Translations under genes and position numbers: made by a program
Part shown: positions 1 to 9,288 of the stretch, one piece after another
Layout: every line of letters starts with the position of its first letter
How positions within the stretch are numbered: position 1 is the first letter of the stretch
The notes under the pieces: generated by a model
Told to the model about the DNA's origin: nothing
The model's database searches: none
The model's input: the letters and a program-made list of their open reading frames with translations, nothing else
Source: Enterobacter cloacae complex sp. R_G8
GTDB taxonomy: Bacteria > Pseudomonadota > Gammaproteobacteria > Enterobacterales > Enterobacteriaceae
Reading direction: 5' to 3'
DNA length: 64,000 nt
Assembly (NCBI RefSeq): GCF_024599795.1
Contig: NZ_CP102246.1
Location: 1,674,001-1,738,000, forward strand

Positions 1-1769
1 GGTCTGAGAATCTGTCTGCGACCGTCGGCATGGGCTCTGTCGGTCTGGCTGCGCTGGTAACAGCGTATGCGGGTATCGATTTCTTCAACAACGGACGTCA
101 GGCCTTCAGCGTGCCGCTGTGGACCTGGATGTCGGTCGGTGATTTCAACATCGGTTTTAACCTGGTGCTGGATGGTCTCTCGCTGACCATGCTCTCCGTG
201 GTCACCGGCGTGGGCTTCCTGATCCACATGTTCGCCTCCTGGTACATGCGCGGTGAAGAGGGTTACTCCCGCTTCTTTGCTTACACCAACCTGTTTATCG
301 CCAGCATGGTGGTTCTGGTGCTGGCCGATAACCTGCTGCTGATGTATCTGGGCTGGGAAGGCGTGGGTCTCTGTTCGTACCTGCTGATCGGGTTCTACTA
401 CACCGATCCGAAGAATGGCGCAGCGGCCATGAAAGCGTTCGTCGTGACCCGTGTGGGTGACGTCTTCCTCGCGTTCGCGCTGTTCATTCTCTACAACGAA
501 CTGGGCACACTGAACTTCCGCGAAATGGTGGAACTGGCGCCAGCACACTTCGCCGCAGGCAACAACATGCTGTGGTGGGCAACGCTGATGCTGCTGGGTG
601 GTGCTGTGGGTAAATCTGCACAGCTGCCGTTGCAGACATGGCTGGCCGACGCGATGGCGGGTCCAACTCCTGTCTCCGCGCTGATCCACGCCGCGACCAT
701 GGTCACTGCCGGTGTGTACCTGATTGCGCGTACCCATGGCCTGTTCCTGATGACCCCGGAAATTCTGCATCTGGTGGGTATCGTCGGTGCGGTCACACTG
801 GTACTGGCAGGCTTTGCCGCGCTGGTGCAGACCGACATCAAACGCGTTCTTGCTTATTCCACCATGAGCCAGATTGGCTACATGTTCCTGGCGCTTGGCG
901 TTCAGGCGTGGGACGCGGCGATTTTCCACCTGATGACGCACGCGTTCTTTAAAGCGCTGCTGTTCCTCTCATCCGGTTCCGTGATCCTGGCCTGCCATCA
1001 CGAGCAGAACATCTTCAAGATGGGCGGACTGCGTAAGTCCATCCCGCTGGTGTATGTCTGCTTCCTGGTGGGCGGCGCGGCGCTGGCGGCACTGCCGCTG
1101 ATTACCGCGGGCTTCTTCAGTAAGGACGAAATCCTTGCCGGTGCCATGGCGAATGGTCATATCAATCTGATGGTTGCGGGTCTGGTCGGTGCGTTCATGA
1201 CCTCCCTGTATACCTTCCGTATGATTTTCATCGTATTCCACGGTAAAGAACAAATTCACGCTCACGCAGGGAAGGGGATTACTCACCACCTGCCGCTGAT
1301 TGTGCTGCTGGTACTCTCCACCTTCGTTGGCGCGATGATTGTGCCACCGCTGCAGGGCGTACTGCCAGACACCACCGAGCTTGAGCACGGTCGCGTTCTG
1401 ACGCTTGAAATCACCTCTGGTGTGGTTGCTATCGCAGGCATTCTGATTGCTGCATGGCTGTGGCTGGGCAAACGCACGCTGGTGACTGCTGTTGCCAACA
1501 GTGCGCCAGGCCGTCTGCTGGGCACCTGGTGGTACAACGCGTGGGGCTTCGACTGGCTGTACGACATGATCTTCGTTAAGCCGTTCCTGGGCATTGCGTG
1601 GCTGCTGAAGCGCGACCCACTGAACAGCCTGATGAATATCCCGGCGATCCTTTCCCGCTTTGCAGGCAAAGGCCTGCTGTACAGCGAGAACGGTTACCTG
1701 CGCTGGTATGTGGCGTCCATGAGCATCGGTGCGGTTGTCGTGCTGGCGCTGCTGATGGTGTTGCGTTGA
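1..1769 (+). CDS. nuoL: NADH-quinone oxidoreductase subunit L (5' truncated by window edge)
   Basis: Membrane-arm subunit of respiratory complex I and one of its three antiporter-like proton-pumping subunits. The window opens inside the gene: codons run from base 3, 588 residues are visible, and by comparison with E. coli NuoL (613 residues) about 25 N-terminal residues are missing. Visible are the multi-helix antiporter core with the conserved segments LLMYLGWEGVGLCSYLLIGF and PLQTWLADAMAGPTPVSALI, and the C-terminal region that forms the long lateral helix. It is followed by nuoM and nuoN on the same strand, the normal end of the nuo operon. Identification is by clear sequence similarity. 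Confidence 0.97.
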   Translation, partial: SENLSATVGMGSVGLAALVTAYAGIDFFNNGRQAFSVPLWTWMSVGDFNIGFNLVLDGLSLTMLSVVTGVGFLIHMFASWYMRGEEGYSRFFAYTNLFIASMVVLVLADNLLLMYLGWEGVGLCSYLLIGFYYTDPKNGAAAMKAFVVTRVGDVFLAFALFILYNELGTLNFREMVELAPAHFAAGNNMLWWATLMLLGGAVGKSAQLPLQTWLADAMAGPTPVSALIHAATMVTAGVYLIARTHGLFLMTPEILHLVGIVGAVTLVLAGFAALVQTDIKRVLAYSTMSQIGYMFLALGVQAWDAAIFHLMTHAFFKALLFLSSGSVILACHHEQNIFKMGGLRKSIPLVYVCFLVGGAALAALPLITAGFFSKDEILAGAMANGHINLMVAGLVGAFMTSLYTFRMIFIVFHGKEQIHAHAGKGITHHLPLIVLLVLSTFVGAMIVPPLQGVLPDTTELEHGRVLTLEITSGVVAIAGILIAAWLWLGKRTLVTAVANSAPGRLLGTWWYNAWGFDWLYDMIFVKPFLGIAWLLKRDPLNSLMNIPAILSRFAGKGLLYSENGYLRWYVASMSIGAVVVLALLMVLR

Positions 1770-1805
1770 TCGTAACGTGAATTTTATTCGAATTCGTTGA
1801 AAATC

Positions 1806-1824
1806 AGGCCCCTGCTGGGGGCCT
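1806..1824 (+). other. Stem-loop between nuoL and nuoM
   Basis: A perfect 7-bp inverted repeat (aggcccc / ggggcct, 5-nt loop) lies 22 bases upstream of the nuoM start, inside the operon. It is followed by an A-rich stretch rather than a T-run, so it looks like an mRNA processing or stability element, not a terminator. Function is inferred only. Confidence 0.4.
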
Positions 1825-1845
1825 TAAAAAGGAATGTAAATCGCC

Positions 1846-3375
1846 ATGTTACTACCCTGGCTAATATTAATTCCCTTCATCGGCGGCTTCCTGTGCTGGC
1901 AGACTGAACGCTTTGGCGTGAAGATGCCGCGCTGGATCGCGCTGATCACCATGGGATTGACGCTCGCGCTTGGTCTGCAACTCTGGTTGCAGGGTGGCTA
2001 CTCCCTGACCCAGTCTGCGGGCATTCCGCAGTGGCAGTCTGAGTTTATCCTGCCGTGGATCCCACGTTTCGGCATTACGATCCACCTGGCGATTGACGGT
2101 CTGTCGCTGCTGATGGTAGTGCTGACCGGTCTGCTCGGCGTTCTGGCGGTACTTTGCTCCTGGCGAGAAATCGAAAAATACCAGGGCTTCTTCCACCTGA
2201 ACCTGATGTGGATCCTGGGCGGCGTAATCGGCGTGTTCCTTGCCATCGACATGTTCCTGTTCTTCTTCTTCTGGGAGATGATGCTGGTGCCGATGTACTT
2301 CCTGATCGCGCTGTGGGGCCATAAGGCGTCCGACGGTAAAACGCGTATCACGGCGGCCACCAAATTCTTCATCTATACCCAGGCGAGTGGTCTGGTGATG
2401 CTGATTGCCATTCTGGCGCTGGTGTTTGTGCACCACAATGCGACCGGTGTCTGGACCTTCAACTACGAAGACCTGCTGAAGACCCCGATGTCTCACGGTG
2501 TGGAATACCTGCTGATGCTCGGCTTCTTCATCGCCTTTGCGGTGAAAATGCCGGTAGTACCGCTGCACGGCTGGCTGCCAGACGCACACTCTCAGGCGCC
2601 AACGGCAGGTTCTGTGGACCTGGCGGGCATCTTGCTGAAAACGGCAGCCTACGGTCTGCTGCGTTTCGCGCTGCCGCTGTTCCCGAACGCGTCCGCTGAG
2701 TTCGCACCGATTGCCATGTGGCTGGGTGTGATCGGTATCTTCTACGGTGCCTGGATGGCGTTCACGCAGTACGACATCAAACGTCTGATTGCGTACACCT
2801 CCGTCTCCCACATGGGCTTCGTGCTGATTGCTATCTACACCGGCAGCCAGCTGGCGTACCAGGGTGCGGTGATCCAGATGATTGCGCACGGTCTGTCCGC
2901 AGCCGGTCTCTTCATCCTCTGTGGTCAGCTGTACGAACGTCTGCACACCCGTGACATGCGTATGATGGGCGGTCTGTGGAGCAAAATTAAGTGGCTGCCG
3001 GCGCTGTCTATGTTCTTCGCGGTGGCGACCCTGGGTATGCCAGGTACCGGTAACTTCGTCGGCGAATTTATGATTCTGTTCGGCAGCTTCAAAGTGGTAC
3101 CGATGATTACTGTCATCTCCACCTTTGGTCTGGTGTTCGCGTCCGTCTACTCGCTGGCGATGCTGCACCGTGCTTACTTCGGTAAAGCGAAGAGCGAAAT
3201 TGCTGCACAAGAACTGCCGGGGATGTCGCTGCGTGAGCTGTTCATCATCCTGCTGCTGGTCGTACTGCTGGTGCTGCTGGGCTTCTTCCCGCAGCCGATT
3301 CTGGATACCTCGCACTCCGCGATGGGTAATATCCAGCAGTGGTTTGTTAATTCTGCTTCTACTACAAGGCCGTAA
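1846..3375 (+). CDS. nuoM: NADH-quinone oxidoreductase subunit M
   Basis: Second antiporter-like proton-translocating subunit of complex I, 509 residues, the usual length, made almost entirely of transmembrane helices. Known functional residues are present: Glu144 in FFFWEMMLVPMYF, and Lys234 in AFAVKMPVVPLHGWLPDAH. The ATG at 1846 is preceded by an AAGGAATG ribosome site and follows nuoL by 76 bases. nuoN starts 6 bases after its stop, so the two are co-translated members of the nuo operon. Confidence 0.98.
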   Translation: MLLPWLILIPFIGGFLCWQTERFGVKMPRWIALITMGLTLALGLQLWLQGGYSLTQSAGIPQWQSEFILPWIPRFGITIHLAIDGLSLLMVVLTGLLGVLAVLCSWREIEKYQGFFHLNLMWILGGVIGVFLAIDMFLFFFFWEMMLVPMYFLIALWGHKASDGKTRITAATKFFIYTQASGLVMLIAILALVFVHHNATGVWTFNYEDLLKTPMSHGVEYLLMLGFFIAFAVKMPVVPLHGWLPDAHSQAPTAGSVDLAGILLKTAAYGLLRFALPLFPNASAEFAPIAMWLGVIGIFYGAWMAFTQYDIKRLIAYTSVSHMGFVLIAIYTGSQLAYQGAVIQMIAHGLSAAGLFILCGQLYERLHTRDMRMMGGLWSKIKWLPALSMFFAVATLGMPGTGNFVGEFMILFGSFKVVPMITVISTFGLVFASVYSLAMLHRAYFGKAKSEIAAQELPGMSLRELFIILLLVVLLVLLGFFPQPILDTSHSAMGNIQQWFVNSASTTRP

Positions 3376-3381
3376 TTCGCC

Positions 3382-4839
3382 ATGACAATAACTCCACAAC
3401 AACTGATCGCGCTGCTACCGCTGCTGATCGTCGGATTGACGGTGGTGGTTGTGATGCTCTCCATTGCGTGGCGACGCAATCACTTCCTGAATGCCACGCT
3501 GTCGGTCATCGGACTGAACGCTGCGTTAGTCTCTCTCTGGTTTGTTGGCCAGGGCGGGGCGATGGACGTCACCCCGCTGATGCGCGTTGACGGCTATGCC
3601 ATGCTGTACACAGGGCTGGTTCTGCTGGCGAGCCTGGCGACCTGTACCTTTGCCTATCCGTGGCTCGAAGGCTACAACGACAACAAAGAAGAGTTTTACC
3701 TGCTGGTTCTGATTGCCGCGCTGGGCGGCATTCTGCTGGCGAATGCGAACCATCTGGCTGCGCTGTTCCTCGGCATTGAGCTTATCTCTCTGCCGCTGTT
3801 CGGTCTGATTGGTTATGCCTTCCGTCAGAAGCGCTCCCTGGAAGCGAGCATCAAGTATACGATCCTGTCTGCTGCTGCCTCGTCCTTCCTGCTGTTTGGT
3901 ATTGCGTTGCTGTACGCACAGACCGGTAACCTCTCGTTCATGGCGCTGGGCAAGAGCCTCGGCGACGGCATGCTGCACGAGCCGCTGCTGCTGGCGGGTC
4001 TGGGCATGATGATTGTTGGCCTCGGCTTTAAGCTCTCACTGGTTCCGTTCCACCTGTGGACACCAGACGTCTACCAGGGTGCACCGGCTCCGGTGTCTAC
4101 CTTCCTGGCGACGGCGAGCAAAATCGCTATCTTCGGCGTGGTGATGCGTCTGTTCCTGTACGCACCGGTAGGTGACAGCGAAGCAGTTCGCACGGTGTTG
4201 GGGATTATCGCGTTCGTCTCCATCATCTTCGGTAACCTGATGGCGCTGAGCCAGACCAACATCAAACGTCTGCTGGGTTACTCTTCTATCTCTCATCTGG
4301 GTTACCTGCTGGTGGCACTGATTGCGCTGCAGAGCGGTGAGATGTCGATGGAAACCGTAGGCGTTTACTTGGCCGGTTACCTGTTCAGCAGCCTCGGCGC
4401 GTTCGGTGTGGTGAGCCTGATGTCCAGCCCGTACCGTGGCCCGGATGCAGATTCATTGTTCTCCTACCGTGGTCTGTTCTGGCACCGTCCGATCCTGTCT
4501 GCCGTGATGACCGTGATGATGCTCTCTCTGGCGGGTATCCCAATGACGCTGGGCTTCATCGGTAAGTTCTACGTGCTGGCTGTCGGTGTGCAGGCGCACC
4601 TGTGGTGGCTGACCGCAGGCGTAGTTATCGGCTCGGCAATCGGTCTGTACTACTATCTGCGTGTGGCCGTGAGCCTGTACCTGAGCGCGCCTCAGCAGCT
4701 CAACCGCGACGCACCAGGCAACTGGCAGTACAGCGCCGGGGGGATTGTGGTGCTGATCTCCGCGCTGCTGGTGCTGATCTTCGGTATCTATCCGCAGCCG
4801 CTGATTGATATCGTGCAGCGAGCGATGCCGCTGATGTAA
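3382..4839 (+). CDS. nuoN: NADH-quinone oxidoreductase subunit N
   Basis: Third antiporter-like membrane subunit of complex I and last gene of the nuo operon, 485 residues as in E. coli. It is highly hydrophobic, with the conserved lysine/proline segment [20 protein letters not shown] around residues 215-235 and [19 protein letters not shown] near 290-310. It begins 6 bases after nuoM and is closed by a strong rho-independent terminator directly after the stop, which confirms that the operon ends here. Confidence 0.98.
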   Translation: MTITPQQLIALLPLLIVGLTVVVVMLSIAWRRNHFLNATLSVIGLNAALVSLWFVGQGGAMDVTPLMRVDGYAMLYTGLVLLASLATCTFAYPWLEGYNDNKEEFYLLVLIAALGGILLANANHLAALFLGIELISLPLFGLIGYAFRQKRSLEASIKYTILSAAASSFLLFGIALLYAQTGNLSFMALGKSLGDGMLHEPLLLAGLGMMIVGLGFKLSLVPFHLWTPDVYQGAPAPVSTFLATASKIAIFGVVMRLFLYAPVGDSEAVRTVLGIIAFVSIIFGNLMALSQTNIKRLLGYSSISHLGYLLVALIALQSGEMSMETVGVYLAGYLFSSLGAFGVVSLMSSPYRGPDADSLFSYRGLFWHRPILSAVMTVMMLSLAGIPMTLGFIGKFYVLAVGVQAHLWWLTAGVVIGSAIGLYYYLRVAVSLYLSAPQQLNRDAPGNWQYSAGGIVVLISALLVLIFGIYPQPLIDIVQRAMPLM

Positions 4840-4843
4840 AAGC

Positions 4844-4870
4844 AAAAAACCCGCCTCGGCGGGTTTTTTT
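4844..4870 (+). terminator. Rho-independent terminator of the nuo operon
   Basis: A GC-rich stem (cccgcc / ggcggg) is flanked by A6 and T7 and begins 5 bases after the nuoN stop. The A/T symmetry means it could work in both directions, also ending cheV transcripts. Confidence 0.9.
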
Positions 4871-4880
4871 ATGGTTTTCG

Positions 4881-4914
4881 CCCTCTCCCTGTGGGAGAGG
4901 GACGGGGTGAGGGC
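4881..4914. repeat. Dispersed intergenic repeat, 'ccctctcc...ggagaggg' family, copy 1
   Basis: The palindrome ccctctccctgtgggagaggg is followed by a ggggtgaggg tail. The same module recurs in at least six other intergenic spaces of this window (28828, 30281, 30325, 39522, 49439, 54157). It is a REP-like dispersed element lying between the convergent nuoN and cheV genes. Confidence 0.8.
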
Positions 4915-4931
4915 ACCAGCCCGCACCAGGC

Positions 4932-5936
4932 TTAAGCCAGCTGCTTCCTGCTAATCAACGGTCCGTCAATCTTCTTCATTGAACGGTCCAGCACCTCTTC
5001 AATCACCGACGACAACTCGTTCAGCTCAAACTTCGCCACGTAGCCGTCGGCCTTCACTTTACGAATATGATCTTCGTTGGCGTTGCCGGAAAGCGAAGAG
5101 TGGATCACCACCGGAATATCTTTCAGTAGCGGGTCGGTTTTGATTTTGCGCGTCAGCGTGAAACCGTCCATCTCTGGCATTTCGAGGTCGGTCAGCACCA
5201 GGGCAATTTTATCGGTGATCGGCACGCCTTCAGCCTGCGCCTGCGCGGCCAGCACGCCAATTTTCTCCCATGCGTCTTTACCGGTGATATGCAGCTGCGC
5301 CGGGATCTCCATAGCCTGTAATCCCTTCTCCAGCATGGAGCGTGCGACTTTGGAATCTTCCGCCACAATCGCCACAGCGCCAGGCTTGATATGGAACTTA
5401 GTGGTCTGCAGATTCGTGGCGTGCAGATCGTGGTTGGCCGGCGTGATGTCATACAGGATCTGCTCAACGTCCAGCACCATCGCCAGCTCGTTGGTATCGG
5501 TCTTTTCGTCCAGACAGGCGATACTGGTGATGTAACGTCCGCTGACGGCGGTTTCCGCCGCGTGGACCTGCTTCCAGTCAAGGCGCATGATGTTCTCAAC
5601 CGATTCCACCGCAAACGCCTGCACGCTGCGGGCATATTCGGTGATCAGCAGGATGTTGAGCCCCGTCGTTGGCTTACAGCCCGCCACGGCGGCCAGGTCG
5701 ATCACCGGGATCACCTGATCGCGAATATTCACCATCCCCATCAGCGGGGACTTCATCCCTGCGGGTTTGGTGAACTCCGGCATCGGCACAATTTCACGCA
5801 GCTTAAAAACGTTAATGCCAAACAGCTCGGATTTATTTTCATTCAGAGACGTGCCCAGACGGAACAGCAACAGCTCAAAACGATTCGACAGGGTGAGATT
5901 TGCCCTGTCATCAATATCTTTCTGGAAATTATCCAT
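4932..5936 (-). CDS. cheV: Chemotaxis coupling protein CheV (CheW-receiver fusion)
   Basis: Scaffold that couples chemoreceptors to CheA and carries its own phosphorylatable domain; cytoplasmic. The 334 residues comprise a CheW-like domain (about 20-170) and a response-regulator receiver domain (about 187-325), with acidic residues Glu193/Asp194 and predicted phosphoacceptor Asp250 in LVLTDLEMPEMDG. E. coli K-12 lacks cheV, while Salmonella has it next to nuo, matching this location. The gene stands alone 64 bases downstream of rbn. A sigma-28-like promoter lies immediately upstream (5971-5997), which fits co-regulation with late flagellar genes. Confidence 0.93.
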   Translation of the reverse strand: MDNFQKDIDDRANLTLSNRFELLLFRLGTSLNENKSELFGINVFKLREIVPMPEFTKPAGMKSPLMGMVNIRDQVIPVIDLAAVAGCKPTTGLNILLITEYARSVQAFAVESVENIMRLDWKQVHAAETAVSGRYITSIACLDEKTDTNELAMVLDVEQILYDITPANHDLHATNLQTTKFHIKPGAVAIVAEDSKVARSMLEKGLQAMEIPAQLHITGKDAWEKIGVLAAQAQAEGVPITDKIALVLTDLEMPEMDGFTLTRKIKTDPLLKDIPVVIHSSLSGNANEDHIRKVKADGYVAKFELNELSSVIEEVLDRSMKKIDGPLISRKQLA

Positions 5937-5970
5937 TCTACCCTCAAGTGAAATGCTGCCCTTTTAATCG

Positions 5971-5997
5971 TTATCGGCATCCTGAGAGAAAAATGAA
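5971..5997 (-). promoter_or_regulatory. Predicted sigma-28 (FliA) promoter of cheV
   Basis: Read on the minus strand, the sequence shows TTCATTTT, 11 bases, then GCCGATAA. The second element is a perfect match to the enterobacterial FliA -10 consensus GCCGATAA, the spacing is the canonical 11 bases, and the -35 matches TAAAGTTT at 5 of 8 positions. The cheV ATG lies 34 bases downstream. This explains how a chemotaxis gene far from the flagellar loci could join the class 3 regulon. Confidence 0.75.
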
Positions 5998-6000
5998 GGA

Positions 6001-6918
6001 CTAAACGCTGACCTGAGTGAAATCGTTGGCCAGCTCACATGCCGGGAACACGTCACGGCACTCTGCCAGCAGTTTTTCACAGCCGCGGGCGTCATAGCGC
6101 GAGCTGACATGGGTGACAATCAATCTTCCGACGTTCGCTTCACGGGCAAGCGCCGCCGCCTGACGTGTGGAACTGTGGCCACGGCTGTTGGCTTTCTCTT
6201 CCATCGCCGTTTCGAGCGTGGCTTCGTGTACCATTACGTCCACGCCACGCGCCAGATGCAGAGCCGCCGGACAGGGAGCGGTATCACCGAAAATCGCCAG
6301 TTTTTTGCCTGGCTGTGGTGGGGCGAGATACTCCTCTCCGTTGATAACCCGACCGTCTTCCAGGGTGACGGTTTCGCCCTGTTTCAGTCGCTGGAACAGC
6401 GGTCCGGGCTTCACACCGTCGGCAATCAGCGCGGCGGCGTCGAGCGCGCCGGGCTTATCATGCGCTTCAATGCGGTAGCCATAGCACTCAACCGGATGAT
6501 TCAGCGGCCGGGCGGTGACGGTATAGTCACCGTCATCAAAGACCAGCCCCTCGGTTATCTCCACCACCTCCAGCGGATAATCCGTCCACGACCCGCTCAG
6601 GCGCAGCGTGGTGTCAACAAACTCACTAATACCCGCAGGCCCGTAAATCGTCAGCGGGTTGGCATTACCCGCCATCGACCGGCTGCACAGCAGGCCCGGC
6701 AGGCCAAACAGATGATCGCCATGCAGATGAGTAATAAAGATCTTATCCAGCTTACCGGGATGATAAGTGGTGTGTAACAGCTGATGCTGCGTCCCTTCAC
6801 CACAGTCAAACAGCCACAGTCCGCCACGGGTTGGGTGCTGCAGATCCAGCAGGATCGCGGTCACGTTTCGTGTGCGTGTTGGCACGCCAGCGGACGTACC
6901 CAGAAAAATCAGTTCCAT
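6001..6918 (-). CDS. rbn: Ribonuclease BN / ribonuclease Z
   Basis: Metallo-beta-lactamase-fold tRNA 3' processing nuclease (RNase Z/BN, also elaC or rnz), cytoplasmic and zinc-dependent. From the chosen ATG at 6918 the protein has 305 residues, the E. coli length, and begins [14 protein letters not shown]. An upstream in-frame ATG would add 36 unrelated residues. The zinc signature HLHGDH is at residues 64-69. The HEATLE segment and the later [11 protein letters not shown] segment supply further family motifs. It is divergent from elaA. Confidence 0.96.
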   Translation of the reverse strand: MELIFLGTSAGVPTRTRNVTAILLDLQHPTRGGLWLFDCGEGTQHQLLHTTYHPGKLDKIFITHLHGDHLFGLPGLLCSRSMAGNANPLTIYGPAGISEFVDTTLRLSGSWTDYPLEVVEITEGLVFDDGDYTVTARPLNHPVECYGYRIEAHDKPGALDAAALIADGVKPGPLFQRLKQGETVTLEDGRVINGEEYLAPPQPGKKLAIFGDTAPCPAALHLARGVDVMVHEATLETAMEEKANSRGHSSTRQAAALAREANVGRLIVTHVSSRYDARGCEKLLAECRDVFPACELANDFTQVSV

Positions 6919-6988
6919 AACACAATCAGCCCTTTGCCGAATGGGGAAGGGTTTAGTATAACGTGATGAACCCAGGAAGGAGACTGAC

Positions 6989-7450
6989 ATGATCCAGTGG
7001 CAAGATTTACACCATAGTGAACTCACCGTTCAGACACTGTACGCCCTGCTCAAACTGCGCTGCGAAGTGTTTGTTGTAGAACAAACCTGCCCGTATCAGG
7101 ACATCGATGGCGATGATCTGGTGGGCGAGAACCGTCATATTCTCGGCTGGAGGGATAACGAGCTGGTGGCGTATGCGAGGATTCTGAAAAGCGAGGACGA
7201 TTTTGAGCCCGTCGTTATTGGTCGCGTCATTATCAGCGGCAAGGCGCGCGGTGAAAAACTGGGCTATCAGTTGATGGAAAAAACGCTGGAGGCATGCCAA
7301 AAACAGTGGCCAGACAAGGCGTTATACCTGGGGGCACAGGCGCACCTTCAGTCCTTCTACGGCCACTTTGGCTTTATGCCGGTTACGGACGTGTACGACG
7401 AAGACGGCATTCCTCATATCGGTATGGCGCGGGAAGTGAAACAGGCGTAA
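6989..7450 (+). CDS. elaA: GNAT-family N-acetyltransferase ElaA
   Basis: A 153-residue protein, same length as E. coli ElaA, with the GNAT acetyl-CoA binding region around residues 75-100 ([20 protein letters not shown]). The natural substrate is not established. The ATG follows a GGAAGGAG ribosome site 8 bases upstream. It is divergent from rbn and is followed by elaB in the same direction, the order found in E. coli. Confidence 0.92.
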   Translation: MIQWQDLHHSELTVQTLYALLKLRCEVFVVEQTCPYQDIDGDDLVGENRHILGWRDNELVAYARILKSEDDFEPVVIGRVIISGKARGEKLGYQLMEKTLEACQKQWPDKALYLGAQAHLQSFYGHFGFMPVTDVYDEDGIPHIGMAREVKQA

Positions 7451-7503
7451 TGGCAGGTCGTTGGCTATAGTTAGCGGACTGGTGTACTAACATGGAGAAA
7501 AAT

Positions 7504-7809
7504 ATGTCATTTCAATCCTGGGATACCCGTATCGATGACGACCTGGCTTTGCTGAGCGAAACGCTGGAAGAGGTGTTACGTTCGTCGGGCGACCCTGCCG
7601 ATCAGAAATATATCGAACTGAAAGCACGTGCCGAACAGGCGCTACATGACGTCAAAACCCGCGTCAGCCATGCGTCCGACAATTACTACTACCGCGCGAA
7701 AAAAGCGGTGTATCGCGCCGATGATTACGTCCACGAAAAACCGTGGCAAGGCATTGGTGTCGGTGCGGCGGTTGGTCTGGTGCTGGGGCTGCTTCTGGCC
7801 CGTCGTTAA
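7504..7809 (+). CDS. elaB: Ribosome/membrane-associated protein ElaB (DUF883 family)
   Basis: A small tail-anchored protein of 101 residues related to YqjD and YgaM, which associate with ribosomes and the inner membrane in stationary phase in E. coli. The middle is acidic and helical. The C-terminus is a single membrane helix (about 80-98, GIGVGAAVGLVLGLLLARR). The ATG at 7504 is chosen over the one at 7492 because GGAGA precedes it at proper spacing and the resulting length equals the E. coli protein. Confidence 0.92.
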   Translation: MSFQSWDTRIDDDLALLSETLEEVLRSSGDPADQKYIELKARAEQALHDVKTRVSHASDNYYYRAKKAVYRADDYVHEKPWQGIGVGAAVGLVLGLLLARR

Positions 7810-7904
7810 CCCCTGAATCGGACGCTTAACCCCTCCCTATACGTGGGTACTGATCTTTCTGATGGTACCCCGTATACTAAGTGTTTTCACAGGGAGAGGT
7901 TCGC

Positions 7905-9200
7905 GTGCATTCGATTTCTACCGCGCTGGAACGTCTGCGTACTCAGCTTGCGCAAGCGTTACCCGCTACACCCGGTTTACATCATTTCGACGTCTCTTTC
8001 CCGTTAAACGACGCTTTCGATCCTCTCGCCTGGCTTGGCGCTCAACGCTGTTTTCCTCAGTTCTACTGGCAGCAGCGTAACGGTGATGAAGAGCTGGCCG
8101 CGCTGGGCGCCGTTATCCATTTTTCCTCTCTGGCACAGGCTTCGCAGTTTTTACAGAATAACCCCGTAGAGAACGACACGCGGATCTGCGGCCTGAATGC
8201 CTTTACCCCGGAGCAGGGCAGTCTCTTTTTACCCCGTCTGCTGTGGCGACGTTCTGCCGGGACCGCCACGTTGCGTCTGCAGCTGTGGAGTGACCGCTCC
8301 CTTCAGGAAGATGCGGGCGCGGCGCTGGATTTCTTACAGCAGCTTCACGATGCCCGGCCGATACGCCCGCTATCAGCCCAGGTGGTGCAGGAGACCCATC
8401 AGCCGCAAAAACCAGAATGGCTCCGCCTTATCCGCCAGGCGACAGAGACCATCGCGCGCGGTGATGTTGAAAAGGTGGTGCTCGCCCGGGCAACCGATCT
8501 GCAGTTCAGTCAGCCTGTGAATGCCGTGGCGCTGATGGCGGCCAGCCGTGCCCTGAATCTGAACTGCTATCATTTCTGCATGGTTTTCGATGCCCGCAAC
8601 GCGTTTCTTGGCTCCACGCCTGAACGCCTGTGGCGGCGGCGCGGTAACCTGCTACGTACCGAAGCGCTGGCCGGTACCGTCGCCAGCCATCCTGACGACA
8701 AGCAGGCCCGCCTTCTCGGCGACTGGCTGATGAGTGACGACAAAAACCAGCGCGAAAACATGCTGGTGGTGGAGGATATCTGCCAGCGGCTCCAGCACCA
8801 CACCCGGACGCTGGAGGTCCTGCCTGCGCAGGTCGTACGGTTGCGTAAAGTGCAGCATCTTCGTCGCTGCATCTGGACCGAGCTCAAGCATGCGGATGAT
8901 GAGCAATGTCTGCATGTGCTGCAGCCGACGGCTGCGGTTGCCGGGTTACCGCGCCAGCCAGCACGCGAATTCATACACCGCGTTGAACCTTTCGACCGGG
9001 AATGGTATGCCGGATCCGCCGGATATCTATCGCCAGAACAAAGCGAGTTCTGCGTGGCCCTGCGCTCGGCGCGCGTCCATGACGCCACCGTCCGTCTTTA
9101 CGCCGGGGCGGGGATCGTCAGCGGTTCCGATCCGGAACAGGAGTGGCAGGAGATCGAAAATAAAGCCGCAGGCTTGCGCTCTCTGCTCCTGAAGGATTAG
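7905..9200 (+). CDS. menF: Isochorismate synthase MenF (GTG start)
   Basis: Converts chorismate to isochorismate, the committing step of menaquinone synthesis. A GTG start at 7905, behind a strong AGGGAGAGG ribosome site, gives 431 residues, the E. coli length. The longer reading frame from 7881 would add eight unrelated residues. The general base Lys190 is present in [10 protein letters not shown], and the C-terminal chorismate-binding core (about 170-425) includes [10 protein letters not shown] and the [16 protein letters not shown] magnesium region. First gene of menFDHBCE. Confidence 0.96.
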   Translation: MHSISTALERLRTQLAQALPATPGLHHFDVSFPLNDAFDPLAWLGAQRCFPQFYWQQRNGDEELAALGAVIHFSSLAQASQFLQNNPVENDTRICGLNAFTPEQGSLFLPRLLWRRSAGTATLRLQLWSDRSLQEDAGAALDFLQQLHDARPIRPLSAQVVQETHQPQKPEWLRLIRQATETIARGDVEKVVLARATDLQFSQPVNAVALMAASRALNLNCYHFCMVFDARNAFLGSTPERLWRRRGNLLRTEALAGTVASHPDDKQARLLGDWLMSDDKNQRENMLVVEDICQRLQHHTRTLEVLPAQVVRLRKVQHLRRCIWTELKHADDEQCLHVLQPTAAVAGLPRQPAREFIHRVEPFDREWYAGSAGYLSPEQSEFCVALRSARVHDATVRLYAGAGIVSGSDPEQEWQEIENKAAGLRSLLLKD

Positions 9201-9288
9201 TACTGATTCGCGCAATCCCGATTCATATCAAAATTCTATTTTTTTCTATTATTTATACTGTGTCGCATTCTTGATACCGGACAATCTC

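Noticed and set aside
1867..3402. 511-codon open frame antisense to nuoM
   Set aside because: It is fully inside a certain gene, rich in Gln/His/Arg as expected from reading a hydrophobic membrane protein gene backwards, and resembles no family.
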